A stretch of 64,000 nucleotides of DNA from Enterovirga aerilata (GTDB taxonomy: Bacteria; Pseudomonadota; Alphaproteobacteria; Rhizobiales; Beijerinckiaceae). Position 1 is the first letter of the stretch. The number at the start of each line of letters is the position of its first letter. The stretch covers positions 124,001 through 188,000 of the forward strand of contig NZ_JABEPP010000006.1 of assembly GCF_013044135.1 (NCBI RefSeq), written 5' to 3'. Of the stretch, positions 38,554 to 47,511 are shown piece by piece. A program made the position numbers and the translations under genes. The notes under the pieces are model-generated. The model did no database searches. It had not been told where the DNA came from and saw only the letters and a program-made list of their open reading frames with translations.

Positions 38554-39542
38554 CGACTGGCCCGCGCGCCTTCCGGCTGCAGAATCGGTCCGAGCCCGAC
38601 TTCGAGGCTGCGCGGGTCACGGAGGAGCCGCTCGACGCGATCGAGGCGGCTGATCGCGTCCCCGTTCTCGTCGAACGCCGGCGGCGGGTGCCCTGGCTCG
38701 GCATTCTCGCCTCCGCCGTCGCGGGGCTCGCGACGCTTGCGATCGGGCTCGGCGTCGAGCGGCTGATCGCGGATCTCTTCGCGGCCGCGCCCTGGCTCGG
38801 CTGGGTGGCGCTCGCGCTCGCGCTTCTCGCCGGGCTCGCGCTTCTGGCGATCCTCACGCGCGAGCTGCGCGGAGTGTGGCAGGAGCGCCGGCTCGAGCGG
38901 CTGCGGCAGGCTGCCGCCGAGATACTGACGGTCCGCGACCACGAAGGGGCGAAGAGGCTCGCGCGGGACCTCGCCGGCCTCTACGACGCACGGAGCCCGC
39001 GCACCATCGGTCCGCGCGTCCGCGACGTCGAGGACGAGATCATGGACGCCGAGGACCGGCTCGCGCTCGCCGAGCGCACGCTGCTCGCGCCGCTGGACGA
39101 GGAGGCGAAGCGCGCCATCGCCGGGGCCGCAAGGCAGGTCTCCGTCGTGACCGCCATCTCGCCCCGCGCGATCGTCGACGTCGCCTTCGTGCTCTACGCC
39201 GCCGCGAAGCTCCTGCGCCGCATCGCCCGCATCTACGGCGCCCGGCCCGGCTTCTTCGGCGCGCTCCGGCTTGCGCGCGCAGCCGTCAACCACCTCGCCG
39301 TGACGGGCGGGGTCGCGGTCGGCGACAGCCTCGTCCAGCAGGTCCTGGGGTTCGGGCTCGCCGCCCGCATCTCCGCCAAGCTCGGGGAGGGCGTCCTGAA
39401 CGGGCTCATGACCGCGCGCTTCGGCCTGGCGGCGCTCGAGGTCTGCCGGCCGCTTCCCTTCATCAAGGAAGAGCCGCCGCGGATCGGCGACGTCGCCGGG
39501 GAACTGCTCTCGCGTTCCGAGCAGGAAACGGCGCCGCCCTGA
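38550..39542 (+). CDS. TIGR01620/YcjF-like membrane protein
   Basis: The 330-residue protein has two adjacent hydrophobic helices (about 45-65 and 72-95) followed by a cytoplasmic helical region containing LERLRQAAAEILTVRDHEGAKRLARDL. A C-terminal DUF697-like part, SPRAIVDVAFVLYAAAKLLRRIARIYGARPG, follows. This is the YcjF/TIGR01620 architecture and the customary neighbour of YcjX. The function of the pair is not established. No terminator was seen before flgE. Confidence 0.86.
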   Translation: MTTGPRAFRLQNRSEPDFEAARVTEEPLDAIEAADRVPVLVERRRRVPWLGILASAVAGLATLAIGLGVERLIADLFAAAPWLGWVALALALLAGLALLAILTRELRGVWQERRLERLRQAAAEILTVRDHEGAKRLARDLAGLYDARSPRTIGPRVRDVEDEIMDAEDRLALAERTLLAPLDEEAKRAIAGAARQVSVVTAISPRAIVDVAFVLYAAAKLLRRIARIYGARPGFFGALRLARAAVNHLAVTGGVAVGDSLVQQVLGFGLAARISAKLGEGVLNGLMTARFGLAALEVCRPLPFIKEEPPRIGDVAGELLSRSEQETAPP

Positions 39543-39633
39543 ACCCGGCAGATTCTGCCTGTCTGGCCCGTCCGGAGGGCCGAAACGGCCGGGTCCCATC
39601 CGCTAGGTCTATGTAGAATCAATGTGTTAGCGG

Positions 39634-39649
39634 TGGCATGCCGGTTGCT
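39634..39649 (+). promoter_or_regulatory. Sigma-54 promoter of flgE
   Basis: TGGCATG-CCGG-TTGCT matches the consensus TGGCACG-N4-TTGCW at all but one base, with GG and GC exactly ten bases apart. It is 54 bases before the flgE ATG in the otherwise empty 160-bp gap. Class III hook genes in Caulobacter are sigma-54/FlbD dependent, so the position makes sense. A GANTC site lies at 39616. Confidence 0.75.
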
Positions 39650-39702
39650 GCCCTCCGCCCGTTCTGGCCCGGCGCCGCGCCGGGCGGGGAGGGTAACGAG
39701 TC

Positions 39703-41052
39703 ATGGGTATCCTGGGTGCGTTGTCGACGGCCGTGTCGGGCCTGTCCGCCCAATCCTACGCGCTTGAGAACATTTCGGGGAACATCGCCAACTCGCAGAC
39801 GGTCGGCTTCAAGCGGGTCGATACGAGCTTCGTGGACCTGATCCCGGATTCACCCGTGAAGCGGGCCGCCTCGGGCTCCGTCATGGCCTATTCGTCCCTG
39901 ACGAACACGCTCCAGGGAACGCTGCGGACGACGAACCTCTCCACCAACATGGCGCTGTCGGGCGACGGCTACTTCGTCGTGGCCAAGAACGAGGGCTCCG
40001 AAGCGCTCCCGATCTTCAACAGCATCAACCAGTTCACGCGCCGGGGCGATTTCAAGCTGGACGCCAACGGCCACCTCGTGAACGGCGCCAACCGCTATCT
40101 CGTCGGCACCACCTACAACCCGGCGACCGGCGCCGTGACGGGGTCCTCGACAAGCCCGATCCAGATCCCCGACACCTCGATACCCGCCAGGCAGAGCAGG
40201 GAGGTTCTCTATTCGGGCAACCTGCCGACGATCCCGAAGCCCGACAAGTATTCGCAGAGCGATCCGGGCTCGGACATGATCCGTCCCGCCGGCTACGCCA
40301 CCGACCCGGTGACCACCGGGACGGTGGTGGGCGCGGATGTCACGACCTTTCTCGGCGAGTCCATTCCGGGTGGCGAGATCACGCTCTATTCCGGCAACGG
40401 AACGGCCGTGACCGCGCAGATGCGCTGGGCCAAGGCGGCCGACAACACCTGGATGATGTTCTACCAGGCGAACTCGACGCCCAGCCAGACCGGCGTCGCC
40501 TGGCAGAGCGTCTCCGGCACCACGCCGATCACCTTCGACGCGAACGGCCAGCGGACCTCCGCCCGAAACCTGAGCATAGCCGGGATGACGGTCGACGGCG
40601 TGACGGTCGGCGACATCGTGCTCAACTTCGGCGCGGGCGGCCTCACGCAGTTCGGGGACGTGAACGGCCAGGCGACCCCGACCATCACGCAGGACGGATA
40701 CGCCTACGGGACGCTGGCGGGCATCTCGGTGAATACCGACGGGTCGGTGATGGGCAGCTACACCAACGGTCGCACGGCCAAGCTCGCGCAGGTCTCGGTG
40801 GCGCATTTCGCGGCCGACGACGAGCTCAAGCGCGAGGACGGGAGCAGCTTCAGCGCCACTGCGGAATCCGGCCCGCCGGTCTTCGGCATGATGGGCACGG
40901 TGATGACCGGGGCCGCGGTCGAGGAATCGAACACCGACATCTCGGACGAATTCTCCAAGATGATCGTCACCCAGCAGGCCTATTCCGCAAATACCCGCGT
41001 CATGTCGACGGCCCAGCAGATGCTGCAGGACGTCATCAACATCGTCCGATAG
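39703..41052 (+). CDS. flgE: Flagellar hook protein FlgE
   Basis: The 449-residue protein begins MGILGALSTAVSGLSAQSYALENISGNIANSQTVGFKR and ends FSKMIVTQQAYSANTRVMSTAQQMLQDVINIVR, the conserved rod/hook terminal helices. Between them lie the FlgE-specific central domains (GYFVVAKNEG, ARQSREVLYSGNLP, NTDGSVMGSYTNG). It polymerises into the hook. A GGGGAGGG site precedes the ATG. It heads flgE-flgK-flgL. Confidence 0.93.
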   Translation: MGILGALSTAVSGLSAQSYALENISGNIANSQTVGFKRVDTSFVDLIPDSPVKRAASGSVMAYSSLTNTLQGTLRTTNLSTNMALSGDGYFVVAKNEGSEALPIFNSINQFTRRGDFKLDANGHLVNGANRYLVGTTYNPATGAVTGSSTSPIQIPDTSIPARQSREVLYSGNLPTIPKPDKYSQSDPGSDMIRPAGYATDPVTTGTVVGADVTTFLGESIPGGEITLYSGNGTAVTAQMRWAKAADNTWMMFYQANSTPSQTGVAWQSVSGTTPITFDANGQRTSARNLSIAGMTVDGVTVGDIVLNFGAGGLTQFGDVNGQATPTITQDGYAYGTLAGISVNTDGSVMGSYTNGRTAKLAQVSVAHFAADDELKREDGSSFSATAESGPPVFGMMGTVMTGAAVEESNTDISDEFSKMIVTQQAYSANTRVMSTAQQMLQDVINIVR

Positions 41053-41079
41053 GGCGGGAGCGCGCTGGAGTAGCGGTCC

Positions 41080-42927
41080 GTGAGCATATCCGGCGCCATC
41101 AACTCGGCCCTGACGGGGCTCAAGGCCACGCAGGCCGGAATCGACCTCGTCTCGAACAACGTCGCCAATTCCGGGACTGTCGGCTACACGCGGCGCGTCC
41201 TCCTCACGAGGGAGGACGTCGCCGGCGGGCGGACGACGGGCGTCAACGTCCTGGGCGCCCAGCGCATCCTCGACACGCTGCTCCAGAAGCAGATCCGGCT
41301 GGAGAATGCGGGGGCCGGCTACACCTCCGTCAAGGCGAGCTATCACTACTCCCTGGACGGGATGTTCGACGCGCCGGGCGCCACGGGCTCGCTCACCGGG
41401 CTGATGAGCTCGCTCTCCACGGCGCTTTCGGCGCTCGCGACCAATCCGTCCACCTTTTCCAACCGCACCACCGCGCTCTCGGCCGCCGCCGACCTCGCGG
41501 CGTCCCTCAACTCGCTGTCCGGCCAGGTGCAGAGCCTCCGACAGACCGCGGAGGGCGCGCTCGGCGCCGCGGTCTCGCAGGCGAACTCGCTCCTGCAGCA
41601 GATCGCGCAGGTGAGCACGCAGATGCGCGCCAACCCGGCCAATGCCGACAGCCCGGGCCTGCAGGACCAGCGCGATCTCCTGATCGACCAGCTCTCGCAG
41701 CTGATGGACGTCCAGGTGACGCCCAAGCAGAACGGCGTCGTTTCCATTTCGACGACGGGAGGGCTGCTCCTCTTCGACGGGCAGCAGCCGGTCACGCTCG
41801 GCTTCGACGCGCAGTCGCCGATCGGACCGCAATCCTTCTACGATGCCGATCCCGCGAAGCGCCGCGTCGGCACGATCACGGCCACCAATCCGCAAGGTGG
41901 ACGGACGGACGTCCTCGCCTCCGGGATGATCCGCTCGGGCACGATCGCGGCCTATATCGAACTGCGCGACGAGGTCCTGGTCCAGGCGCAGACGCAGCTC
42001 GACGCGGTGGCGGCGGGTCTCGCCTCCGCGATGTCCGATCGCGACCTTGCGGGCGCGGCCGTGACTTCCGGCGGGCAGACCGGGTTCGACCTCGACCTCT
42101 CTGCCCTGCAGAACGGCAACCCGGTCACCGTTTCGGTGACGGCCGGGGGCGTGCCCCGCACGGTGACTTTCGTGAGAACCGGGAGCGCCGCGGCCGCGGC
42201 GGCGGCCACCGCCTCGGGCAACGGCGTCATCGGGATCGACTTCTCGGGCGGCATGGCCTCGGTCGCCGGCCAGATCGGGACCGTGCTCGGGCCGGGCTTC
42301 GCGGTCTCCAGCCCGGCTGGCTCGACGCTGCGCATCCTGGATGACGGCGCAGCCGGTACGACGGATGTCCGCGGGCTGTCCGGCCGCGCCACCGTCACGG
42401 CGCTGAATAGCGGCGAGGTCGAGCTGCCGCTCTTCACCGACGGCGCGGGGGTCTATACCGGCTCCTACGAGAATGGGTCGCAGCTCGCGGGCTTCGCTGC
42501 GCGGATCACCGTGAACGCGGCCGTGAAGAACGACCCCTCGCTTCTCGTCGCCTACACGCCGTCGACTCCCGCTGCCGACACGGCCCGCCCCGACCACCTG
42601 CGCGACGCGCTGAGCACGCGCACGCTCTCCTTCACGGGCGCGGCCGGGATCGGCGGGTCGAGCGCGCCCTGGTCCGGCACGATCTCGGAATTCGCCAACC
42701 AGGTCGTGGCCACGCAGGCCACCAACGCGATTTCCGCCGGGAACCTCGATTCCGGCCAGAAGGTGGTGCTGAACGCGCTCCAGAGCCGCTTCTCCGAGCA
42801 GTCCGGCGTGAATATCGACGTCGAGATGGCGCAGCTCATCCAGCTTCAGACGGCCTACGGCGCCAATGCCCGCGTGATGACGGCCGCCAAGGAGATGCTC
42901 GACATGCTGATGAGCATCGGCGCATGA
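41080..42927 (+). CDS. flgK: Flagellar hook-associated protein 1 FlgK
   Basis: The 615-residue protein opens MSISGAINSALTGLKATQAGIDLVSNNVANSGTVGYTRR and includes the FlgK-typical QLDAVAAGLASAMSDRD segment. It closes with INIDVEMAQLIQLQTAYGANARVMTAAKEMLDMLM. It forms the hook-filament junction together with FlgL. The start is GTG at 41080, 27 bases after flgE. The stop overlaps the flgL start (ATGA). Confidence 0.93.
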   Translation: MSISGAINSALTGLKATQAGIDLVSNNVANSGTVGYTRRVLLTREDVAGGRTTGVNVLGAQRILDTLLQKQIRLENAGAGYTSVKASYHYSLDGMFDAPGATGSLTGLMSSLSTALSALATNPSTFSNRTTALSAAADLAASLNSLSGQVQSLRQTAEGALGAAVSQANSLLQQIAQVSTQMRANPANADSPGLQDQRDLLIDQLSQLMDVQVTPKQNGVVSISTTGGLLLFDGQQPVTLGFDAQSPIGPQSFYDADPAKRRVGTITATNPQGGRTDVLASGMIRSGTIAAYIELRDEVLVQAQTQLDAVAAGLASAMSDRDLAGAAVTSGGQTGFDLDLSALQNGNPVTVSVTAGGVPRTVTFVRTGSAAAAAAATASGNGVIGIDFSGGMASVAGQIGTVLGPGFAVSSPAGSTLRILDDGAAGTTDVRGLSGRATVTALNSGEVELPLFTDGAGVYTGSYENGSQLAGFAARITVNAAVKNDPSLLVAYTPSTPAADTARPDHLRDALSTRTLSFTGAAGIGGSSAPWSGTISEFANQVVATQATNAISAGNLDSGQKVVLNALQSRFSEQSGVNIDVEMAQLIQLQTAYGANARVMTAAKEMLDMLMSIGA

Positions 42928-44426
42928 CGATCAGGGCCTACGGCACCGCCGCCTTCAGCTCGCTGCGCTCCACGCAGAGCTTCGAGACCGCGAAGGCGAA
43001 CCTCGCCGCGCTCCAGAACCAGCTCGCGAGCGGCAAGGCGTCCACGACCTATTCCGGCCTCGGAATCGGCGGCGCGAGCGCGACGCTCGCGCTGCGCACC
43101 CGGATGACGACGCTCGACGGCTATGCCGCGAGCATCGCGGACGGCCAGCTCCGGCTTCGGACGATGGAGACGGGGCTCGAGCAGATCGCGAAACTGGCCT
43201 CGGGCCTGACCACAAGCCTCGCGGCTTCCGCGAGCGAGACCCCGGTCGGCGCGACGAACGTCGCGGTGTCGGCGCAGAGCGGCTTCCAGACCATCGTCGA
43301 CATCCTCAACACGAACCTCGCGGGCCGCCATCTCTTCTCCGGCCGGGCAGCGGATACCGAACCCGTGGCATCGGCCTCGCTGATGCTGGACGGCGACGGC
43401 ACGCGGGCCGGCCTCAGGACACTGATCGCGGAGCGAAGGGCTGCCGATTTCGGCGGAAGCGGGCTCGGGCGGCTGACGCTCGCAACGGCGGGGACGACCG
43501 TGACGCTCGCCGAGGAGGCGGCTGGACTCCCGTTCGGCATCAAACTGGCGAGCGCGGAACCCGCGGCGGGCAACGTGACGGCCACGTTGGGGGCGGGACC
43601 GCCGCCGGCCGTAGCGGTCTCCGTCGCCGCCCAGCCTGCGGTCGGCGACACCGTGAGCATCGGGGTGACGCTGCCGGACGGGACCGCCAAGACGATCACC
43701 CTCGTCGCGGGCGGCAGTACCGCAACCGGAACGACGGCCTTCGCCATCGGCGCGACGACGGCGGATACGGCCGCGAACATCCAGGTGGCCCTGAACACGG
43801 CGCTGACCGGGATCGCGGCCGCAGAGCTTCCCGCCTCGTCGGCCATGAAGGCCGCGAACGACTTCTTCGCCGCGACTTCGGGAAGCCCGCCGCCGCGCGT
43901 CGCCGGCCCGCCCTTCGACACGGCGACCGCACAGGTCGCGGGCACCGCCGCGGACACCGTCATCTGGTATGCGGGGGACAGCTCGGCCTCGCCCCGCGAC
44001 ACGGCCCCGGTGAGGATCGGGGACGCCCGCACGGTGGGCATCGGCGCCCAGGCGAACGAGCCCGCCTTCCAGGCGGTGCTGGCAAGCTTCGCGGCGCTCG
44101 CGGCGGACAGCTTCCCGGCCTCCGACGCGACTGCGCTGAAGCGCTACCAGGCGCTCGGCGCCGCGATCAGCGCGCGGCTGAACATCCCGGGCGCGCAGAA
44201 GGTGGCCGACATCGCGGCCGAGCTCTCGGTCGCGGGCGCCACGATGGGAGAGGCTGCGGGCGACCTGAAGATCACGAGAGCCCAGGCGGAGGACGCGCTG
44301 GCCGAGATCGAGAATGCGGATCCGACCGAGGCCGCGATGAAGCTGCTCGCCACCCAGACGCGGCTTCAGGCGAGCTACCAGGCGACCTCCGTCCTGCAGC
44401 GCCTCTCGCTCGTGAACTACCTGTAG
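42924..44426 (+). CDS. flgL: Hook-associated protein 3 FlgL, unusually long
   Basis: The 500-residue flagellin-like protein has the N-terminal helix TAAFSSLRSTQSFETAKANLAALQNQLASGK and the C-terminal helix AAMKLLATQTRLQASYQATSVLQRLSLVNYL expected of FlgL. Most FlgL proteins are 300-350 residues. The excess is a central Ala/Thr/Gly-rich beta segment, roughly residues 190-340, containing GDTVSIGVTLPDGTAKTITLV, which resembles the variable outer domains of flagellins. It forms the second junction layer. Overlap with flgK indicates coupling. Confidence 0.88.
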   Translation: MTIRAYGTAAFSSLRSTQSFETAKANLAALQNQLASGKASTTYSGLGIGGASATLALRTRMTTLDGYAASIADGQLRLRTMETGLEQIAKLASGLTTSLAASASETPVGATNVAVSAQSGFQTIVDILNTNLAGRHLFSGRAADTEPVASASLMLDGDGTRAGLRTLIAERRAADFGGSGLGRLTLATAGTTVTLAEEAAGLPFGIKLASAEPAAGNVTATLGAGPPPAVAVSVAAQPAVGDTVSIGVTLPDGTAKTITLVAGGSTATGTTAFAIGATTADTAANIQVALNTALTGIAAAELPASSAMKAANDFFAATSGSPPPRVAGPPFDTATAQVAGTAADTVIWYAGDSSASPRDTAPVRIGDARTVGIGAQANEPAFQAVLASFAALAADSFPASDATALKRYQALGAAISARLNIPGAQKVADIAAELSVAGATMGEAAGDLKITRAQAEDALAEIENADPTEAAMKLLATQTRLQASYQATSVLQRLSLVNYL

Positions 44427-44481
44427 GGCCCTCCAGGCTCTGCCAGGCGGGAAGGCGCCGCCTCTCGGCTTCGGACGACCG

Positions 44482-44739
44482 TCAGTCCGAGCCGCCGGGC
44501 GGCTGTTCCTTGAGGTAGGGCTCGACCTTGCCCTTCAGCTTGATGGTCATGGGATTGCCGGCGCGGTCGCGGGCCTTGCCGGCCGCGACCCGAATCCAGC
44601 CCTCGCTGACGCAATATTCGTCGACATTCGTCTTCTCGACGCCGTTGAAGCGGATCCCGATCCCGCGCCCGAGGAGAGCGGCATCGTGATAGGGGCTGTC
44701 GGGGTCCGTCGAGAGGCGGTCGGGCAGGATGTCGGTCAT
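44482..44739 (-). CDS. DUF3297 family protein
   Basis: The 85-residue product contains DRLSTDPDSPYHDAALLGRGIGIRFNGVEKTNVDEYCVSEGWIRVAAGKARDR and GNPMTIKLKG, matching DUF3297 along its full length. No function is known for this small cytoplasmic protein family. Its minus orientation, opposite to flgEKL, separates it from the flagellar genes. The start ATG at 44739 is the family start. Confidence 0.88.
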   Translation of the reverse strand: MTDILPDRLSTDPDSPYHDAALLGRGIGIRFNGVEKTNVDEYCVSEGWIRVAAGKARDRAGNPMTIKLKGKVEPYLKEQPPGGSD

Positions 44740-44809
44740 CTGAGCTTGGATGCGTCGGTCCGGGCGGTGAGTTACCCGCTCGCCGCCCGGATTCCAACGC
44801 CAGTCCGCG

Positions 44810-45982
44810 TCAGTTCTGGACGGTGCCGCTCGCGTCGACCGGCACGACCTTGCCGCCCTTCACCAGCCCCACGACCAGCACGGCGTTCGAGCCGCCCTTG
44901 GCGTCCACGCTGTTGATCGAGGCCGGGTTGCGCTCCGGCGGAAGCTTGCCGAAGGCGTCCGACAGCTTGGCGAAGATGGCCGGCGCATCAGACACGGTGC
45001 CCGCGAGCTTCATGGCGTCCGCGACGGCGTTCAACGAGCTGTAGTTCAGCGAGGCTTCGGTGCCGGGATCGCGGTTATACGCCTTGCGGTATTTCGGCAC
45101 GAAGGATTTCGCGCCCGGACGCTGATCGAAGATCAGCGGCAGCGTACCGATCGCGCCTTCCAGCAGCGACCAGTCACCGCCCAGCACGGCCGCCATCTCG
45201 TCGAGCTTGGCCTGGTCCATGACGATGAAGCCGCCCTGGAAGCCGAGTTCCCGCGCCTGTTTGGCGACGAGCGCCGTCGGCTCGGAGGCGCCGCCGATGA
45301 ACATCACGTCGGGGCTCGCGGCGAGCACCCGGCTCACGCCGGAATAGAAGTCGGTGTCCTTGTTGTAGGACATCGGGTTCTCGGCGACGACCGTGCCGCC
45401 GGCCGCCTTCCAGGCCGGCGCGATGAGCGCCGCCCACGCCTTGGCATAATCATGGTCCGCTCCGGCCATGCCGAGCTTCTTCCCGAAGGCGGACATCTCC
45501 GCCTTGATGAAGGGGTCGAGATAGCCTGCAAAGGACGGCGGAATCCGGAGCGTCAGCTTGTTTCCGCGCTCCGTCATCTGCGGCACGCTCGTATAGGCGC
45601 CGATGATGAAGCCGTCCTGCTCGTTGAATGCCTGCATGGCGAAGTTGCCGCCGGAATGCGGGCAGAAGACGATGGGCGCCTTGTACTGCGAGCGCAGGCG
45701 CTTCGCGTTCACGGCGGCCTCCGACGGGGAGTATTTGTCGTCGAGCCCGACCACTTCGAGCTTGTACTTCTTGCCGCCGACCTCGAGCCCGCCGGCCTCG
45801 TTGATCTCCTTCGCGGCGAGCTCCAGACCGGAAAGCGTGTTCTTGCCGTAGAGCGCGGCACCGCCCGAGAGCGGACCGGTCCAGCCGATGGTCACCGTTT
45901 CCTGGGCCAGCGCGCCGCCCGCCACCGTCCCGAACATGGCGGCGGCCGCCAAGCCCCAGACCACCCGTCTCGTCATCCTCAT
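44810..45982 (-). CDS. Branched-chain amino-acid-type ABC transporter substrate-binding protein
   Basis: The 390-residue protein has a signal peptide (RRVVWGLAAAAMFGTVAGGALAQ) and a type I periplasmic binding fold beginning ETVTIGWTGPLSGGAALYGKNTLSGLELAAKEINEAGG. This is the LivK/Peripla_BP_6 family. Such proteins bind leucine-type amino acids, amides or aromatic acids; specificity cannot be read here. It is the last gene of livH-M-G-F-K, 70 bases after livF. Confidence 0.92.
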   Translation of the reverse strand: MRMTRRVVWGLAAAAMFGTVAGGALAQETVTIGWTGPLSGGAALYGKNTLSGLELAAKEINEAGGLEVGGKKYKLEVVGLDDKYSPSEAAVNAKRLRSQYKAPIVFCPHSGGNFAMQAFNEQDGFIIGAYTSVPQMTERGNKLTLRIPPSFAGYLDPFIKAEMSAFGKKLGMAGADHDYAKAWAALIAPAWKAAGGTVVAENPMSYNKDTDFYSGVSRVLAASPDVMFIGGASEPTALVAKQARELGFQGGFIVMDQAKLDEMAAVLGGDWSLLEGAIGTLPLIFDQRPGAKSFVPKYRKAYNRDPGTEASLNYSSLNAVADAMKLAGTVSDAPAIFAKLSDAFGKLPPERNPASINSVDAKGGSNAVLVVGLVKGGKVVPVDASGTVQN

Positions 45983-46052
45983 CGGTCGTCTCCCTGTCTG
46001 CGGCCGTCCCGCGCGGGCCGGCTCTCCTTGCGGTGGTTGTAACCCGTTCGGC

Positions 46053-46760
46053 TCACGCGCCGATATACGCCTTGCGGATACGCTCGTCCCCGAGGAGGGC
46101 GTCGGGATCGCCCTCCATCACGATGCGTCCGTTCTCGATGACATAGGCGCGGTGCGCGATCTTGAGCGCCGCATAGGCGTTCTGCTCGGCGAGCAGCACG
46201 GTGGTGCCGGCCTCGTTGATGGCCTTCACGGCCGCCAGCACCTGCTTCACGACGAGAGGAGCGAGCCCGAGCGACGGCTCGTCCAGCAGAAGCACCTTCG
46301 GGCGGCCCATGAGGGCGCGGCCGATCGCGACCATCTGCTGCTGCCCGCCCGAAAGGGAGCCGGCGTTCTGATGCTGCTTCTCGCGCAGGATCGGGAACAT
46401 CTCGAAGACCCGCTCCAGGATCGCCTTCGAGCCTTCCGGATCGCGTCGGTGCACATAGGCGCCGAGCATCAGGTTCTTGTGGACGGACATGCCGGGGAAG
46501 AGCTTGCGCCCCTCGGGGCAATGGACGAGCCCGTCGGCCACGATCTGCGACGGCTTGCGGCCGGCAAGCTCATGGTCGCCGAGGCGGATCGAGCCCGCCT
46601 TGAGCTTGCGCAGGCCGCTGATCGCCAGGAACAGGCTCGACTTGCCGGCGCCGTTGGCGCCCAGCATCACCACCAGCTCGCCCTTGTCGACATGCATCGT
46701 GACGCCCGAGAGCGCCCGGTAGCTGCCGTAATCGAGCGTCGCGCCCTCACACCGCAGCAT
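46053..46760 (-). CDS. livF: ABC transporter ATP-binding protein, LivF type
   Basis: The 235-residue ATPase has Walker A LGANGAGKSS, the LivF-typical CPEGRKLFPGMSVHKNLMLGAY, signature LSGGQQQM and Walker B VLLLDEPSLGLAP. It pairs with LivG on the cytoplasmic face of the LivHM permease. Its start lies inside the end of livG (14-base overlap), showing tight coupling. Confidence 0.94.
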   Translation of the reverse strand: MLRCEGATLDYGSYRALSGVTMHVDKGELVVMLGANGAGKSSLFLAISGLRKLKAGSIRLGDHELAGRKPSQIVADGLVHCPEGRKLFPGMSVHKNLMLGAYVHRRDPEGSKAILERVFEMFPILREKQHQNAGSLSGGQQQMVAIGRALMGRPKVLLLDEPSLGLAPLVVKQVLAAVKAINEAGTTVLLAEQNAYAALKIAHRAYVIENGRIVMEGDPDALLGDERIRKAYIGA

Positions 46761-47511
46761 AATCAGCCCCGAGATATGCCTCGATCACCTTGGGATCCCT
46801 CGACACCTCGGCGGGGGTACCCTCCGAGATCTTCTCGCCGTGGTCGAGCACCACGATGCGGTCGGCGAGCCCCATGATCATGCCCATCTTGTGCTCGATC
46901 AGCCCGACCGTGAGGCCGCTTTCCGCCATCTTGCGGATGAGCCGTGCAAGGCCTTCCGTCTCCTCGGGATTCACGCCCCCCGCCGGTTCGTCGAGGAGAA
47001 CGATGCGCGGGTCGGTGGCGAGCGCGAGCGCGAAGGCGACGCGCTTCTTCTCCTCCTGGCTGATATCGGCGACGACGCGCTCGGCCGCGTGCTCCAGGCC
47101 GACGAAACGCAGCACCTCCTCCGCCTTGGCGCGGCATGCCCGCTCGTCGGCCTGCAGGCGCCTGGTGTTCAGGACGACGTCGAGCAGGTTCGAGCTGGTC
47201 CGCAGCTTGTGCCCGACGATGAGGTTGTCGAGCACGCTCGCATCCTCGAACAGGGTCGTGGTCTGGAAGGTGCGCGCGATGCCGCGCCGCGCAATGCGGT
47301 CCGGACGCATCCCGGTGACGTCCTCGCCGTCCAGCAGCACGCGGCCCGCGGTCGGCTGATATGTCCCGGCGCAGAGATTGAAGAAGGTGGTCTTGCCGGC
47401 CCCGTTCGGGCCGATCACGGCCGTGATGCGGCCGGGCTCGAACTTCGTGGACACGTCCTTCACGGCAGCGAGCCCGCCGAAGCGCTTGGTCAGGTTGTGG
47501 ACCTCAAGCAT
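46747..47511 (-). CDS. livG: ABC transporter ATP-binding protein, LivG type
   Basis: The 254-residue ATPase has Walker A IGPNGAGKTT, the LivG-typical FNLCAGTYQPTAGRVLLDGEDVTGMRPDRIARRGIARTFQ and Walker B IVLLDEPAGGVNPEE. The ABC signature position reads ISQEEKKR rather than LSGGQ, a variant worth noting. It overlaps livM by 8 bases and livF by 14. Confidence 0.93.
   Translation of the reverse strand: MLEVHNLTKRFGGLAAVKDVSTKFEPGRITAVIGPNGAGKTTFFNLCAGTYQPTAGRVLLDGEDVTGMRPDRIARRGIARTFQTTTLFEDASVLDNLIVGHKLRTSSNLLDVVLNTRRLQADERACRAKAEEVLRFVGLEHAAERVVADISQEEKKRVAFALALATDPRIVLLDEPAGGVNPEETEGLARLIRKMAESGLTVGLIEHKMGMIMGLADRIVVLDHGEKISEGTPAEVSRDPKVIEAYLGADYAAV

Noticed and set aside
39850-42597. 915-codon minus-strand open frame across flgE and flgK
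   Set aside because: It is antisense to two unmistakable flagellar genes and has no recognisable domain.
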